Below, piece after piece: positions 35,182 to 43,603 of a stretch of DNA of 64,000 bases. Position 1 is the stretch's first letter, and the number at the start of each line of letters is the position of its first letter. A program made the translations under genes and the position numbers. The notes beneath the pieces were generated by a model that worked only from the letters and a program-made list of their open reading frames with translations, did no database searches and was not told the DNA's origin. Source of the stretch: Chelativorans sp. AA-79 (GTDB taxonomy: Bacteria; Pseudomonadota; Alphaproteobacteria; Rhizobiales; Rhizobiaceae); assembly GCF_029457495.1 (NCBI RefSeq), contig NZ_CP120361.1, positions 1,938,001 through 2,002,000 of the forward strand. Direction: 5' to 3'.

Positions 35182-35946
35182 TTGCACAGGTGCCGCTTGT
35201 CGCTGAACTACGACGAGATCGTCCGGACCGGCCTCGCCAGGCAGGTGGCCGAAACCATCCGCTCGGCGATCCTCGAAGGCCGGTTGAAGGTCGATCAGAG
35301 GCTTCCGAACGAAGAGGAACTCGCCCGCCGTTTCGGCGTGTCGCGGCCGACGGTTCGGGAGGCGCTGAAGCGGTTGGCCGCGCAGAACCTCATCCGCTCG
35401 CGACGCGGTCCTGCCGGCGGCAATTTCGTGACCCGACCCGACCCGGAGGGCGTCGGCCAGGCGATTGCCGGCGCGGCGACGCTGCTTGTCGGCCTCGGCG
35501 CCTTCGAAGTCGACGAGATCATCGCGGCGCGCATGGAAACCGAGGCGGCGTGCTGCCGCATGGCAGCAGTGAACCGCGCCGAAAAGGATCTCGAGGCCAT
35601 GGCCGCCGAGATCGCACTGCAGCGCCGGGAAGACCTTTCGGACGAGGATTTCTGTGCTTCGGACGTGCGTTTCCATCGGGCGCTGGTCGACGCGACCGCC
35701 AACGGACCGCTGCGGCTCATGATGTACACGGTCATCGAAAGCTTCATCCCGGTCACCAACATGCTGATCTACCGCCATCGCGTCCGGCGCAGCGCGGTCG
35801 ATGCGCACGAGCGGATCATGCGGGCCATCGAGGCACGCGACGGGGAAGGTGCGGCTGTGCTGATGCGCGAGCATCTGGAGGGCATGCGCGGCGTGCTTGC
35901 GGAAGCGCTGGAACGGCGCGGCGGCGGAACCGGGACGCAAGCCTGA
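35182..35946 (+). CDS. GntR family regulator, FCD (FadR) subfamily
   Basis: A 254-residue regulator; starts are TTG 35182 or TTG 35197, the latter giving a product beginning SLNYDEIVRTGL. The winged helix has LPNEEELARRFGVSRPTVRE; the FCD domain follows with DVRFHRALVDAT and HERIMRAIEA. It lies 30 bases before the AcuI-like reductase on the same strand and probably governs it, and possibly the converging acyl-CoA synthetase. Its ligand should be an organic acid or acyl-CoA. Confidence 0.85.
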   Translation: MHRCRLSLNYDEIVRTGLARQVAETIRSAILEGRLKVDQRLPNEEELARRFGVSRPTVREALKRLAAQNLIRSRRGPAGGNFVTRPDPEGVGQAIAGAATLLVGLGAFEVDEIIAARMETEAACCRMAAVNRAEKDLEAMAAEIALQRREDLSDEDFCASDVRFHRALVDATANGPLRLMMYTVIESFIPVTNMLIYRHRVRRSAVDAHERIMRAIEARDGEGAAVLMREHLEGMRGVLAEALERRGGGTGTQA

Positions 35947-35976
35947 TCTACACGGCAACAGGAGAGAAATAACGCT

Positions 35977-36972
35977 ATGGACGAGACATTCCGTGCCCTG
36001 ATGATCGTCGATCGCGACGGCGCCCCCACGGCCGAGTTCCGCGAATTGACGGTTGCCGACCTGCCGGATCACGACGTGCTGGTCGAAGTCGCCTATTCTA
36101 CGCTGAACTACAAGGATGGGCTTGCCGTCAGCGGCAAGGGTCGCATTGCGCGACGGCTGCCCCTGGTGGCGGGCATCGACGTTGCCGGAACCGTCATCGA
36201 GAGCCGGTCGCCGGACTGGAAGGCCGGCGATCATGTGATCGTCAACGGCTGGGGGCTTTCCGAGACCGAATGGGGCGGCTACACGCGCTACCAGAAGCTG
36301 AAGCCGCAATGGCTGACCCGCCTGCCGGAGATCTTCACCCTGGAGCAGGCGATGGCCATCGGCACCGCCGGCTACACCGCCGCGTTGTGCGTGGACGCGC
36401 TGGAGCAATGGGGCAGCATCGCGCCGGGAGGCAGGGAGGTGCTGGTCACCGGTGCGGCGGGTGGCGTCGGCTCGACCGCGATTAGTCTTCTTTCCGGGAA
36501 AGGCTATCCGGTCACCGCCTCCACCGGCCGTCCCGAAACACACGACTATCTTTCGGCCCTGGGTGCAGCGAACTTCGTGGAGCGCGAGGCGCTGGCCGCG
36601 AAGGGCGGCCCGCTGCAGAAGGAGCGCTGGGCGGGCGCGGTGGATTCGGTCGGATCGACGACCTTGGCCAATGTGCTGGCCCAGACCGCCTATGGCGGGG
36701 CGGTGGCCGCCTGCGGCCTGGCTGGCGGCATGGAACTTCCCGCAAGCGTGGCGCCGCACATCCTGCGCGGCGTAACGCTCATCGGCATCGACAGCGTCAT
36801 GGCGCCTGCGGGCAAGAGAGATCATGCCTGGAAGACGCTCGCCGATCATCTGGACAAGGCGCATCTCGACAGGATCGCACGCGTCGAGCCGCTGTCGGAA
36901 CTGCCGAGGCTCGCGAACGAGATCGTCGCCGGCAGGATCCGGGGACGCGTCGTGATCGACGTCAGGGCCTGA
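35977..36972 (+). CDS. acuI: Acrylyl-CoA reductase-type oxidoreductase (AcuI/YhdH)
   Basis: A 331-residue zinc-free medium-chain dehydrogenase/reductase of the AcuI/YhdH group. The start RALMIVDRDG, the YSTLNYKDGLAV segment and the NADPH motif VTGAAGGVGSTA near residue 158 are typical. The family reduces acryloyl-CoA to propionyl-CoA with NADPH, detoxifying acrylate from DMSP or other C3 acids. Following a GntR gene and facing an acyl-CoA synthetase gene, it fits use of a C3 acid, but the physiological substrate is inferred. Confidence 0.85.
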   Translation: MDETFRALMIVDRDGAPTAEFRELTVADLPDHDVLVEVAYSTLNYKDGLAVSGKGRIARRLPLVAGIDVAGTVIESRSPDWKAGDHVIVNGWGLSETEWGGYTRYQKLKPQWLTRLPEIFTLEQAMAIGTAGYTAALCVDALEQWGSIAPGGREVLVTGAAGGVGSTAISLLSGKGYPVTASTGRPETHDYLSALGAANFVEREALAAKGGPLQKERWAGAVDSVGSTTLANVLAQTAYGGAVAACGLAGGMELPASVAPHILRGVTLIGIDSVMAPAGKRDHAWKTLADHLDKAHLDRIARVEPLSELPRLANEIVAGRIRGRVVIDVRA

Positions 36973-37030
36973 GGCCGGATCATTCCCGCTTCGATGGAGC
37001 CGGTCCGGGCGGAAGCCGTCCTCCCGGACC

Positions 37031-38674
37031 CTATTCGAGTTCGCTGGCCAGATTGCGCAGCGCGAACTTCTGGATCTTGCCGGTCGACGTTTTGGGAATC
37101 TCGGCGAAGACGATCTTGGCGGGGCACTTGTAGCCTGCCAGATTCGCCTTGCAGTGTGCCAGGAGATCGGCTTCGCTTGCTTGCCTACCGGGCTTGAGTT
37201 CCACGAAGGCAACCGGCCTTTCGCCCCATTTCTCGTCCTGTCTGGCGACGACGCCGCAGACGGCGACGGCGGGATGCTTGTACAGCGCGTCCTCGACCTC
37301 GATGGAAGAGATGTTCTCACCGCCCGAAATGATGATGTCCTTCGAGCGGTCCTTGAGCTGGATGTAGCCGTCCGGATGAAGGACCCCGAGATCGCCGGAG
37401 TGGAACCAGCCGCCGGCGAAGGCTTCCTCGGTGGCCTTCCTGTTCTTCAGATAACCCTTCATGACGATGTTGCCGCGGAACATGACCTCGCCCAGTGTCG
37501 TGCCATCGGCGGGCACCGCTTCCATGGTTTGCGGATCGCGCACGGTGACCGCTGAAAGGGACAGGTAGTTGACCCCCTGGCGGGCTTTCCTGACCGCCTG
37601 TTGCGAGGCCGGGAGGGCGTCCCAGTCCGAATGCCACTCGTTGACGACGGCCGGACCGTAGGTCTCGGTGAGGCCGTAGAGGTGGTTTACCCGAAAACCG
37701 GCTTCCGACATGGCCTGCAGCACCGCTTCCGGTGGTGGCGCAGCTGCCGTGTTGAAGATCACGTTGTGCGCAAAGGCGCGCTTCTCGTCATCGCGCGCGT
37801 TGACCAGCGTCGACATCACGATCGGCGCGCCGCAAAGATGGGTGACGCCATGGTCGGCGATCGCATCGTACATCGCCCTGGCGCGCACCCAGCGAAGGCA
37901 GACGTGCGTCCCGGCCTGCACCGCGACTGCCCAGGGAAAGCACCAGCCGTTGCAATGGAACATCGGCAGCGTCCACAGATAGACCGGGTGCTTGCCCATT
38001 TCCGAGTGGATCGTGTTGCTGAGCGCGGCCAGTGCGGCGCCGCGGTGATGGTAGACAACGCCCTTCGGATTCCCGGTCGTTCCCGACGTATAGTTCAGCG
38101 CTATCGCATCCCATTCGTCGACGGGCATGACGCCCTCGAAGCTTTCGTCGCCTCCAGCCACGAACGCGGCATAGTCGCGGCTGCCGATCCGCTCGCCTTT
38201 GGGGGCGGGCGCGTCGTCGGGATAGTCGGGGTCGTCGAAGTCGATGACGAGCGGCGTGACCGCCGCCTGCCCGAGCGCGCTTTTCATGACGCCGGAAAAC
38301 TCACGGTCGACGATCACGATCCGGGACTCGGCATGGTCGAGCTGGAAGGCGACGGTGGCCGCGTCCGAGCGCGTGTTCAATGAATGAAGCACCGCTCCAT
38401 TGGCCATGGGCACGCCGAAATGCGTCTCCAGCATCGCAGGCGTGTTGGACAGCATCACCGTGACCGTGTCGCCCTTGCCGATTCCTTCCTTGACGAGAGC
38501 GGAGGCGAGCTTGCGGCAATTCTTCCAGAACTGCGCGTAGGAGAGCCGGGTCTCGCCATGGATCACCGCCAGACGGTCAGGGTAGGTTCGCGCCGCTCGC
38601 TCCAGATAGATCAGGGGCGTCATCGGCTGATGGTTGGCCTCGCAGCGCTCCAGACCATCTTGGTATTTGTTCAC
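37031..38674 (-). CDS. Acyl-CoA synthetase (AMP-forming)
   Basis: GTG 38674, 8 bases after GGGAGG, gives 547 residues. The AMP-binding motif YTSGTTGNPKGV (about residue 185), the LYGLTETYGP block and the C-terminal catalytic Lys in TSTGKIQKFALR are all present. It resembles medium-chain and 3-methylmercaptopropionate-type (DmdB) ligases. It is 44 bases after the rhodanese gene and may be the last gene of the long minus-strand operon. It should activate a carboxylic acid to its CoA ester. Confidence 0.86.
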   Translation of the reverse strand: MNKYQDGLERCEANHQPMTPLIYLERAARTYPDRLAVIHGETRLSYAQFWKNCRKLASALVKEGIGKGDTVTVMLSNTPAMLETHFGVPMANGAVLHSLNTRSDAATVAFQLDHAESRIVIVDREFSGVMKSALGQAAVTPLVIDFDDPDYPDDAPAPKGERIGSRDYAAFVAGGDESFEGVMPVDEWDAIALNYTSGTTGNPKGVVYHHRGAALAALSNTIHSEMGKHPVYLWTLPMFHCNGWCFPWAVAVQAGTHVCLRWVRARAMYDAIADHGVTHLCGAPIVMSTLVNARDDEKRAFAHNVIFNTAAAPPPEAVLQAMSEAGFRVNHLYGLTETYGPAVVNEWHSDWDALPASQQAVRKARQGVNYLSLSAVTVRDPQTMEAVPADGTTLGEVMFRGNIVMKGYLKNRKATEEAFAGGWFHSGDLGVLHPDGYIQLKDRSKDIIISGGENISSIEVEDALYKHPAVAVCGVVARQDEKWGERPVAFVELKPGRQASEADLLAHCKANLAGYKCPAKIVFAEIPKTSTGKIQKFALRNLASELE

Positions 38675-38718
38675 TACGTTCACCTCCCACAGATACCGCC
38701 GCAGCCGCGGCCGGTCGC

Positions 38719-39108
38719 CTATGCTTCGCGCTTCTTCTTCTCGGCAACGGGAAAGCCGGCCCGCTTCCACTCGCTGAAGCCGCCGCGCATGCTTTTCGCG
38801 TTCAGCCCCATCTCCTGTGCCACCTTGGCCGCAAGCAGCGAGCGCCAGCCCGACGCGCAGTAGAAGACGAAGGTCCGGTCCTCCGCGAATGCCGGTTTGT
38901 GATACGGGCTTTCGGGATCGATCCAGAACTCCAGCATCCCGCGCGGCGCGTGCATGGCATCGGGTATCATGCCGTCGCGTTCGAGTTCGCGCGGGTCGCG
39001 GACGTCGACCATCACGACGTCGGCCGGTTGCGATGCCATCTCGGCCGTATCGACGGATTGAACGACCGCCTCGGCCTCCGCCAGCATCTCCTTGTATCCC
39101 TTGGCCAT
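38719..39108 (-). CDS. Rhodanese-like domain protein
   Basis: ATG 39108 gives 129 residues, a single rhodanese domain. MVDVRDPRE near residue 34 and the active-site loop YCASGWRS with Cys near residue 86 are clear; the loop fits a sulfur transferase. The N-terminus GYKEMLAEAEA is typical of cytoplasmic rhodaneses. It starts 2 bases after the AhpD-like gene, so the pair is tightly coupled. Confidence 0.87.
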   Translation of the reverse strand: MAKGYKEMLAEAEAVVQSVDTAEMASQPADVVMVDVRDPRELERDGMIPDAMHAPRGMLEFWIDPESPYHKPAFAEDRTFVFYCASGWRSLLAAKVAQEMGLNAKSMRGGFSEWKRAGFPVAEKKKREA

Positions 39109-39110
39109 GT

Positions 39111-39680
39111 TCAGCGTCCCAGCGAATAGAACTCGTCGTTCGGCCGCATGCTGGTGACGTTCGCCAGCCGGTTGGACATGCCGAAGAAGGCGGCGATGGC
39201 TGCGATGTCCCAGGCGTCCTCCTCGGTGAAGTCGTGCGCTTTCAGGACGTCCATATCCTCCTCGTCCACCTCGTAGGCGCGCTGGGAGACCTTCATGGCA
39301 AAGTCCAACATGGCCATCTGGCGCGGCGTGACGTCGGCCTTGCGATAGTTGATCGCCACCTGATCCGCGATCAGCGGGTCCTTGGCGCGAATCCTGAGGA
39401 TCGCGCCGTGCGCCACCACGCAGTATTGGCACTGATTGATGTTGCTGGTCGCGACCACGATCATCTCGCGCTCGGCCTTGGTCAAATTGCCCGGCTTGTC
39501 CATCAGCGCGTCGTGATAGGCGAAGAAGGCACGGAACTCGTCGGGCCGGTGGGCGAGGACAAGAAAGACGTTGGGGACGAAGCCGGACTTCTCCTGCACC
39601 GCGAGGATGCGCTCGGCGATGTCCTTGGGCAGGTCGGCGATGTCGGGGACGGGAAACCGGCTGATGGGCTGGGCGTTCAT
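39111..39680 (-). CDS. AhpD-like peroxidase-related protein
   Basis: A 189-residue protein of the carboxymuconolactone decarboxylase/AhpD fold. The redox motif NQCQYCVVAHG shows the CxxC plus His arrangement of AhpD-type hydroperoxide reductases. The start PISRFPVPD matches the peroxidase-related subgroup. It sits 18 bases after the molybdopterin oxidoreductase and 2 before rhodanese, suggesting a role protecting against, or turning over, a reactive product. Exact activity unknown. Confidence 0.85.
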   Translation of the reverse strand: MNAQPISRFPVPDIADLPKDIAERILAVQEKSGFVPNVFLVLAHRPDEFRAFFAYHDALMDKPGNLTKAEREMIVVATSNINQCQYCVVAHGAILRIRAKDPLIADQVAINYRKADVTPRQMAMLDFAMKVSQRAYEVDEEDMDVLKAHDFTEEDAWDIAAIAAFFGMSNRLANVTSMRPNDEFYSLGR

Positions 39681-39698
39681 CTTGTTCTCCAGGGATGT

Positions 39699-42011
39699 TC
39701 AGGTGGCCGCAAGCTCGGCCAGTCGGGTGAGATAGCTGTCGAACGCATCGGCCAGGTGCCCGTGATAGGGTTCGATCCGGACCAGGCAAGTGTGCGCCGA
39801 GCAGCCCTGGCCGAAGCGCGAGGTCGGCACGTCGAGCGTAAGCACATTGGGGTTTCCCGCGATGTCCAGCCCGCTATTCCCGGCGGGGGTCAGCCAAGCG
39901 CCGGTCGGCAGCACGGCGACGCCCTCGCGGACCGTGTCCGTCACGTTCGCCGTGGCGAGGCAGGCGCCCCGGTCGTTCCACAACCGCACCGTTGCGCCGT
40001 CGGCGATATCGAGCCGCGCGGCGTCGTCCGGGTTGATGCGAACCTGTTCTCGGCCGTTGCGCTTGAGGGCGCGGCTTGCGCGACCGGTCTCGAGCTGGCT
40101 GTGCAGCCGTCCCTCCGGCTGGTGCGAAATGAGATGGAACTCATCGGGCGCGCTTGCGTGCCCGAGCCATTCCGCCGGCTCCAGCCATGCGGGATGGTGC
40201 AGGCAGTCGTCATAGCCGAGCCGGGCAAGCGTCCGGGAGCCGAGAACGATGCGGCCGCTTTCGGTTGCCAGAGCGTGGGCGGTCGGATCCCGGCGGAAAT
40301 CGGCCAGGTAGGTATAATGCCGCCGGAGCGGCACCGCCGCATAGCCCCGTTCCCAGAAGGTGTCGAAATCGGGCATCTGAAAGTCGCGCCGCACTGCCGC
40401 GTCGGCGCGGCTTTCCTCGTAGAGATGACGCAGCCATCCCATCTCGTCGCGGCCCTCGTTGAAGGCGGGTCCGAGCCCGAGTTCGCAGGCGACGGCATTG
40501 AAGATGTCGAAATCCGAACGCGCCTCGCCGAGCGGCTCGATCGCCTTGTGCATGGCGAGCACGTAGTCCGACCGGCGGTTACCGGCGATGTCGTTGCGCT
40601 CGATAGAGGTCGAGGCGGGAAGCACGATGTCGGCGCGCTGCGCCGTCGCGGTCCACATCGGGTCTTGAACGACGATCGTCTCCGGGCGGGCCCAGGCGCG
40701 TTCGAGCCGGTTCAGGTCCTGGTGATGGTGGTAGGGATTGCCGCCGGCCCAGTAGACCAGCCGTGTGTCGGGATAGGTGCGCGTCTCGCCCTGATACGTG
40801 AAGCTGGCGCCAGGATTGAGCAGAAGGTCGGCGATGCGCGCAACCGGGATGAAGCTGTCGATCGGCTTCGTCAGCTGGGAGATCGCCGGCGCCTTGCCGG
40901 TGTTGAACGGGGCGCCGACGCCGCCCAGCGATCCATAGCCGTAGCCGACGCCGCCGCCAGGTAGGCCGATCTGCCCGATGACCGAGGCGAGCCCCAGCGC
41001 GGCCCAGAAGGGCTGCTCGCCGTGGTGAGCCCGTTGCAGGCTCCAGCTCACCGTGATCATGCTGCGCCGCTCGACCAGCGTGGGGGCGAGCGCTGCGATG
41101 CGGGAGGCGTCGAGGCCGGTGATGGTGGCGGCCCAGGCCGCGTCCTTGGCGACACCGTCGGTCCTGCCTGCAAGATAGTCGAGGAACGTCTCCGACCCGC
41201 TGCAGCAGCGCTCGAGGAAGTCGCGATCATGCCGCCCGGTCTTCACGATCTCGCCGGCGAGCGCGAGCATCAGCGCGGTGTCGGTGTTCGGCCGGATGGG
41301 CCACCATTCGGCGCCGACCCACTCGGGCAGGTCGTCGCGGAGCGGGGAGATCAGGATGATGCGCGCCTTGCGCTCAGCGAGGCGGCGCAAATGCGTCTCC
41401 AGAGTATGGGTGCCGATGCCGCCGGCTTCCGTCTGTGCGGTCCGTGGCGACATGGCGCCGAACACGAGCACCGTCTCGCTATGCTCGGCGATCGAATCGA
41501 GCGTATTGGCAAGTCCGCCGCTGGCGACGTCGCTGCCAAGCGTGTGACGCAGGATCACCGGGCCGGCTGCGATCGAATAGGTATCCACATGGCCTGTATA
41601 ACCGCCGGCGAGGTTGAGCATGCGCTTTAGCAGGGATGAGGCGTGGTGGAAGCGGCCGCAGCTCGTCCAGCCGTAGGAGCCAGCGAAGATCGAAGCGTTG
41701 CCGAAGGCGGACGAGACGCGGCTGATCTCGCCCGCGACCAACTGCGTCGCCTCGTCCCAGGTGACCGGGACGAAGCGTTCGCGCCCGCGCCCGGCGCCGT
41801 CGCTCCGTTCCCGGTTTTTCAGCCAACCTTCCCGCACCATGGGCCGTAGCACGCGCCGCTCCGGATTGGCCCATTCGCCGACAGAATGGATGATGGGCGA
41901 GGGAGCCGGGTCCGGGCCGAACGGTTCGGCGCCGACGATCCGGCCATCCTCGACAAGCAATGCATAGGCGCCCCAGTGACTGCAGTGCGGAACGCGTCTG
42001 ATCGTGCCCAT
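39699..42011 (-). CDS. Molybdopterin-dependent S/N-oxide reductase family protein (BisC-like)
   Basis: A 770-residue DMSO-reductase-family enzyme. It lacks the N-terminal iron-sulfur cluster motif and a Tat signal, so it should be cytoplasmic. The motif GSYGWTSCGRFHHA near residue 110 matches the TorA/BisC block in which Ser binds molybdenum. The C-terminal dinucleotide-binding domain is complete to GCSAHTCLVR. BisC-type enzymes reduce biotin or methionine sulfoxide and other S- or N-oxides. Its place among CoA-transferase and aldolase genes is unusual. Confidence 0.87.
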   Translation of the reverse strand: MGTIRRVPHCSHWGAYALLVEDGRIVGAEPFGPDPAPSPIIHSVGEWANPERRVLRPMVREGWLKNRERSDGAGRGRERFVPVTWDEATQLVAGEISRVSSAFGNASIFAGSYGWTSCGRFHHASSLLKRMLNLAGGYTGHVDTYSIAAGPVILRHTLGSDVASGGLANTLDSIAEHSETVLVFGAMSPRTAQTEAGGIGTHTLETHLRRLAERKARIILISPLRDDLPEWVGAEWWPIRPNTDTALMLALAGEIVKTGRHDRDFLERCCSGSETFLDYLAGRTDGVAKDAAWAATITGLDASRIAALAPTLVERRSMITVSWSLQRAHHGEQPFWAALGLASVIGQIGLPGGGVGYGYGSLGGVGAPFNTGKAPAISQLTKPIDSFIPVARIADLLLNPGASFTYQGETRTYPDTRLVYWAGGNPYHHHQDLNRLERAWARPETIVVQDPMWTATAQRADIVLPASTSIERNDIAGNRRSDYVLAMHKAIEPLGEARSDFDIFNAVACELGLGPAFNEGRDEMGWLRHLYEESRADAAVRRDFQMPDFDTFWERGYAAVPLRRHYTYLADFRRDPTAHALATESGRIVLGSRTLARLGYDDCLHHPAWLEPAEWLGHASAPDEFHLISHQPEGRLHSQLETGRASRALKRNGREQVRINPDDAARLDIADGATVRLWNDRGACLATANVTDTVREGVAVLPTGAWLTPAGNSGLDIAGNPNVLTLDVPTSRFGQGCSAHTCLVRIEPYHGHLADAFDSYLTRLAELAAT

Positions 42012-42052
42012 GTCGCTTCTCCGGAGACAGTTCTCCGGCCCTTTCTTTGTCG

Positions 42053-43603
42053 CTAGATCACGGCCTCGATGAGAAACGGTCCCTTCCTCGCGCAGGCCGA
42101 ATTCAGGAGATCGGCGAAGCCTTCTACGGTGTCGGCTCGTGCGGCTTCGACACCCATGCCTGCAGCCAGCGACACCCAGTCGATTGCAGGGTCGTCGAGG
42201 TCGAGCATGCGGCTTGCGTTGTGGCCGGGCACACCCGCGCCCACATTCTTCAATTCGCCGTAGAGGATGGCGTAGCGCCTGTTGGAGAACACAATGGTGA
42301 GGCAGTCAAGCCGCTCGCGCGCTTGCGTCCACAGTGCCTGTGCCGTGTACATGCCGCTGCCGTCCGCCTGGAGCGTGATGACCTTTCGGTCGGGGCAGGC
42401 AACCGCCGCGCCCGTGGCGAGCGGCAGGCCGATCCCGATCGCGCCGCCGGTCAGTTGAAGGAAGTCGTGCGGCGGCGCGCCGTAGGTGCAGCGGAAGAAG
42501 TCACGGCCGGAGGAAATCGACTCGTCGCAGACGACGGCATTTTCCGGCATATGGAGAGCCAGTGCGGCGGCGATGGCATCGGGCGTGAGCCTGCCGGCGG
42601 GCAGGGCCGGCCGCTCGCGCGCGGCAAGCCGTGGCTTGTCGGACGCGGCCAGGCCGACCTCGTCGGCCAGCGCCTCGATTGCCGCGGGCAAGTCGCTTCC
42701 TGGTTCGGCGAGGTCGAGCACCGCGCACTCTGCCGGCAGCATGCTGCTCGGCTTGCCAGGATAGGCGAAGAACCCGACAGGCGCCTTTGCGCCGATGAGG
42801 ATCACCTGTTCCGTCGAGGCGAAGGCCTCCAGCGCCTTGTCGATGACATAGGGCACGCGATCGACCCTCGCGCGGCCCGCGCCGCGCTGCATGCGGCCGT
42901 TGGACTGCTGGGCCATCAAGCGTGCGCCTGTACGTGCGGCGATCCGGTCGAGCAGCGCAAGCGGCGCTTCGCGCAGGGCGGTTCCCGTGGCGATGATCGT
43001 GGTCTGTCGGCCGGAGAGCAGCGCCTGTGCCGCCTCACGGATGCGTTGCGGCTCGGGTTTCGCAGGGCCGGGCATGGCGAGGCGCTCCGGCGCGCGGCCG
43101 TTCGTGGTGGTCCAGGCTGCGTCCGCGTGAAGGATCAGGGTGGCGATCTGGCCGGGGGCGGTGTTGGCGGCGCGGATCGCCTCCTGCGCCACGGTGCCCA
43201 CCGCATCCGCGCTGGTCGCGCGGCCGACCCAGTGCGACATCGGCTGGGCGAGAGAGTCGATATCGGATGCCAGGGGTGCATCATGGGCGAGATGCCAGGT
43301 GGCGTGGTCTCCGACGACATTGACCATCGGGCTGCGCGCGCGCTTGGCATTGTGGAGATTGGCGAGCCCGTTGGCCAATCCCGGCCCCAGATGCAACAGC
43401 GTCAAGGCGGGCTTGTCGGCCATGCGGGCATAGCCGTCGGCCGCACCGGTCACCACGCCTTCGAACAGCCCCAACACGCAGCGCATGCGTGGCTGGCGAT
43501 CCAGCGCGGCGACGAAGTGCATCTCCGACGTGCCCGGATTGGCAAAGCACACGTCGATGTCGTTGGCGAGCATGGTCTCGCAGAGGATATCGGCGCCGTT
43601 CAT
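42053..43603 (-). CDS. TPP-dependent acetolactate synthase-like enzyme
   Basis: A 516-residue thiamine-diphosphate enzyme. The N-terminal FANPGTSEMHFV and catalytic Glu in GLFEGVVTGAADGYARM, and the C-terminal TPP motif ADGSGMYTAQ ending in NRRYAI, are family marks. The protein is shorter than true acetolactate synthases and resembles the benzoylformate-decarboxylase-like group. It overlaps the kinase stop by 4 bases. It probably decarboxylates a 2-keto acid in this pathway. Confidence 0.86.
   Translation of the reverse strand: MNGADILCETMLANDIDVCFANPGTSEMHFVAALDRQPRMRCVLGLFEGVVTGAADGYARMADKPALTLLHLGPGLANGLANLHNAKRARSPMVNVVGDHATWHLAHDAPLASDIDSLAQPMSHWVGRATSADAVGTVAQEAIRAANTAPGQIATLILHADAAWTTTNGRAPERLAMPGPAKPEPQRIREAAQALLSGRQTTIIATGTALREAPLALLDRIAARTGARLMAQQSNGRMQRGAGRARVDRVPYVIDKALEAFASTEQVILIGAKAPVGFFAYPGKPSSMLPAECAVLDLAEPGSDLPAAIEALADEVGLAASDKPRLAARERPALPAGRLTPDAIAAALALHMPENAVVCDESISSGRDFFRCTYGAPPHDFLQLTGGAIGIGLPLATGAAVACPDRKVITLQADGSGMYTAQALWTQARERLDCLTIVFSNRRYAILYGELKNVGAGVPGHNASRMLDLDDPAIDWVSLAAGMGVEAARADTVEGFADLLNSACARKGPFLIEAVI

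Noticed and set aside
35146..37320. 724-residue minus-strand frame
   Set aside because: Antisense to the GntR and AcuI genes, and in another frame from the acyl-CoA synthetase; no family motif.
38817..40964. 715-residue plus-strand frame
   Set aside because: Antisense to the molybdopterin oxidoreductase and AhpD genes; composition typical of shadow frames.
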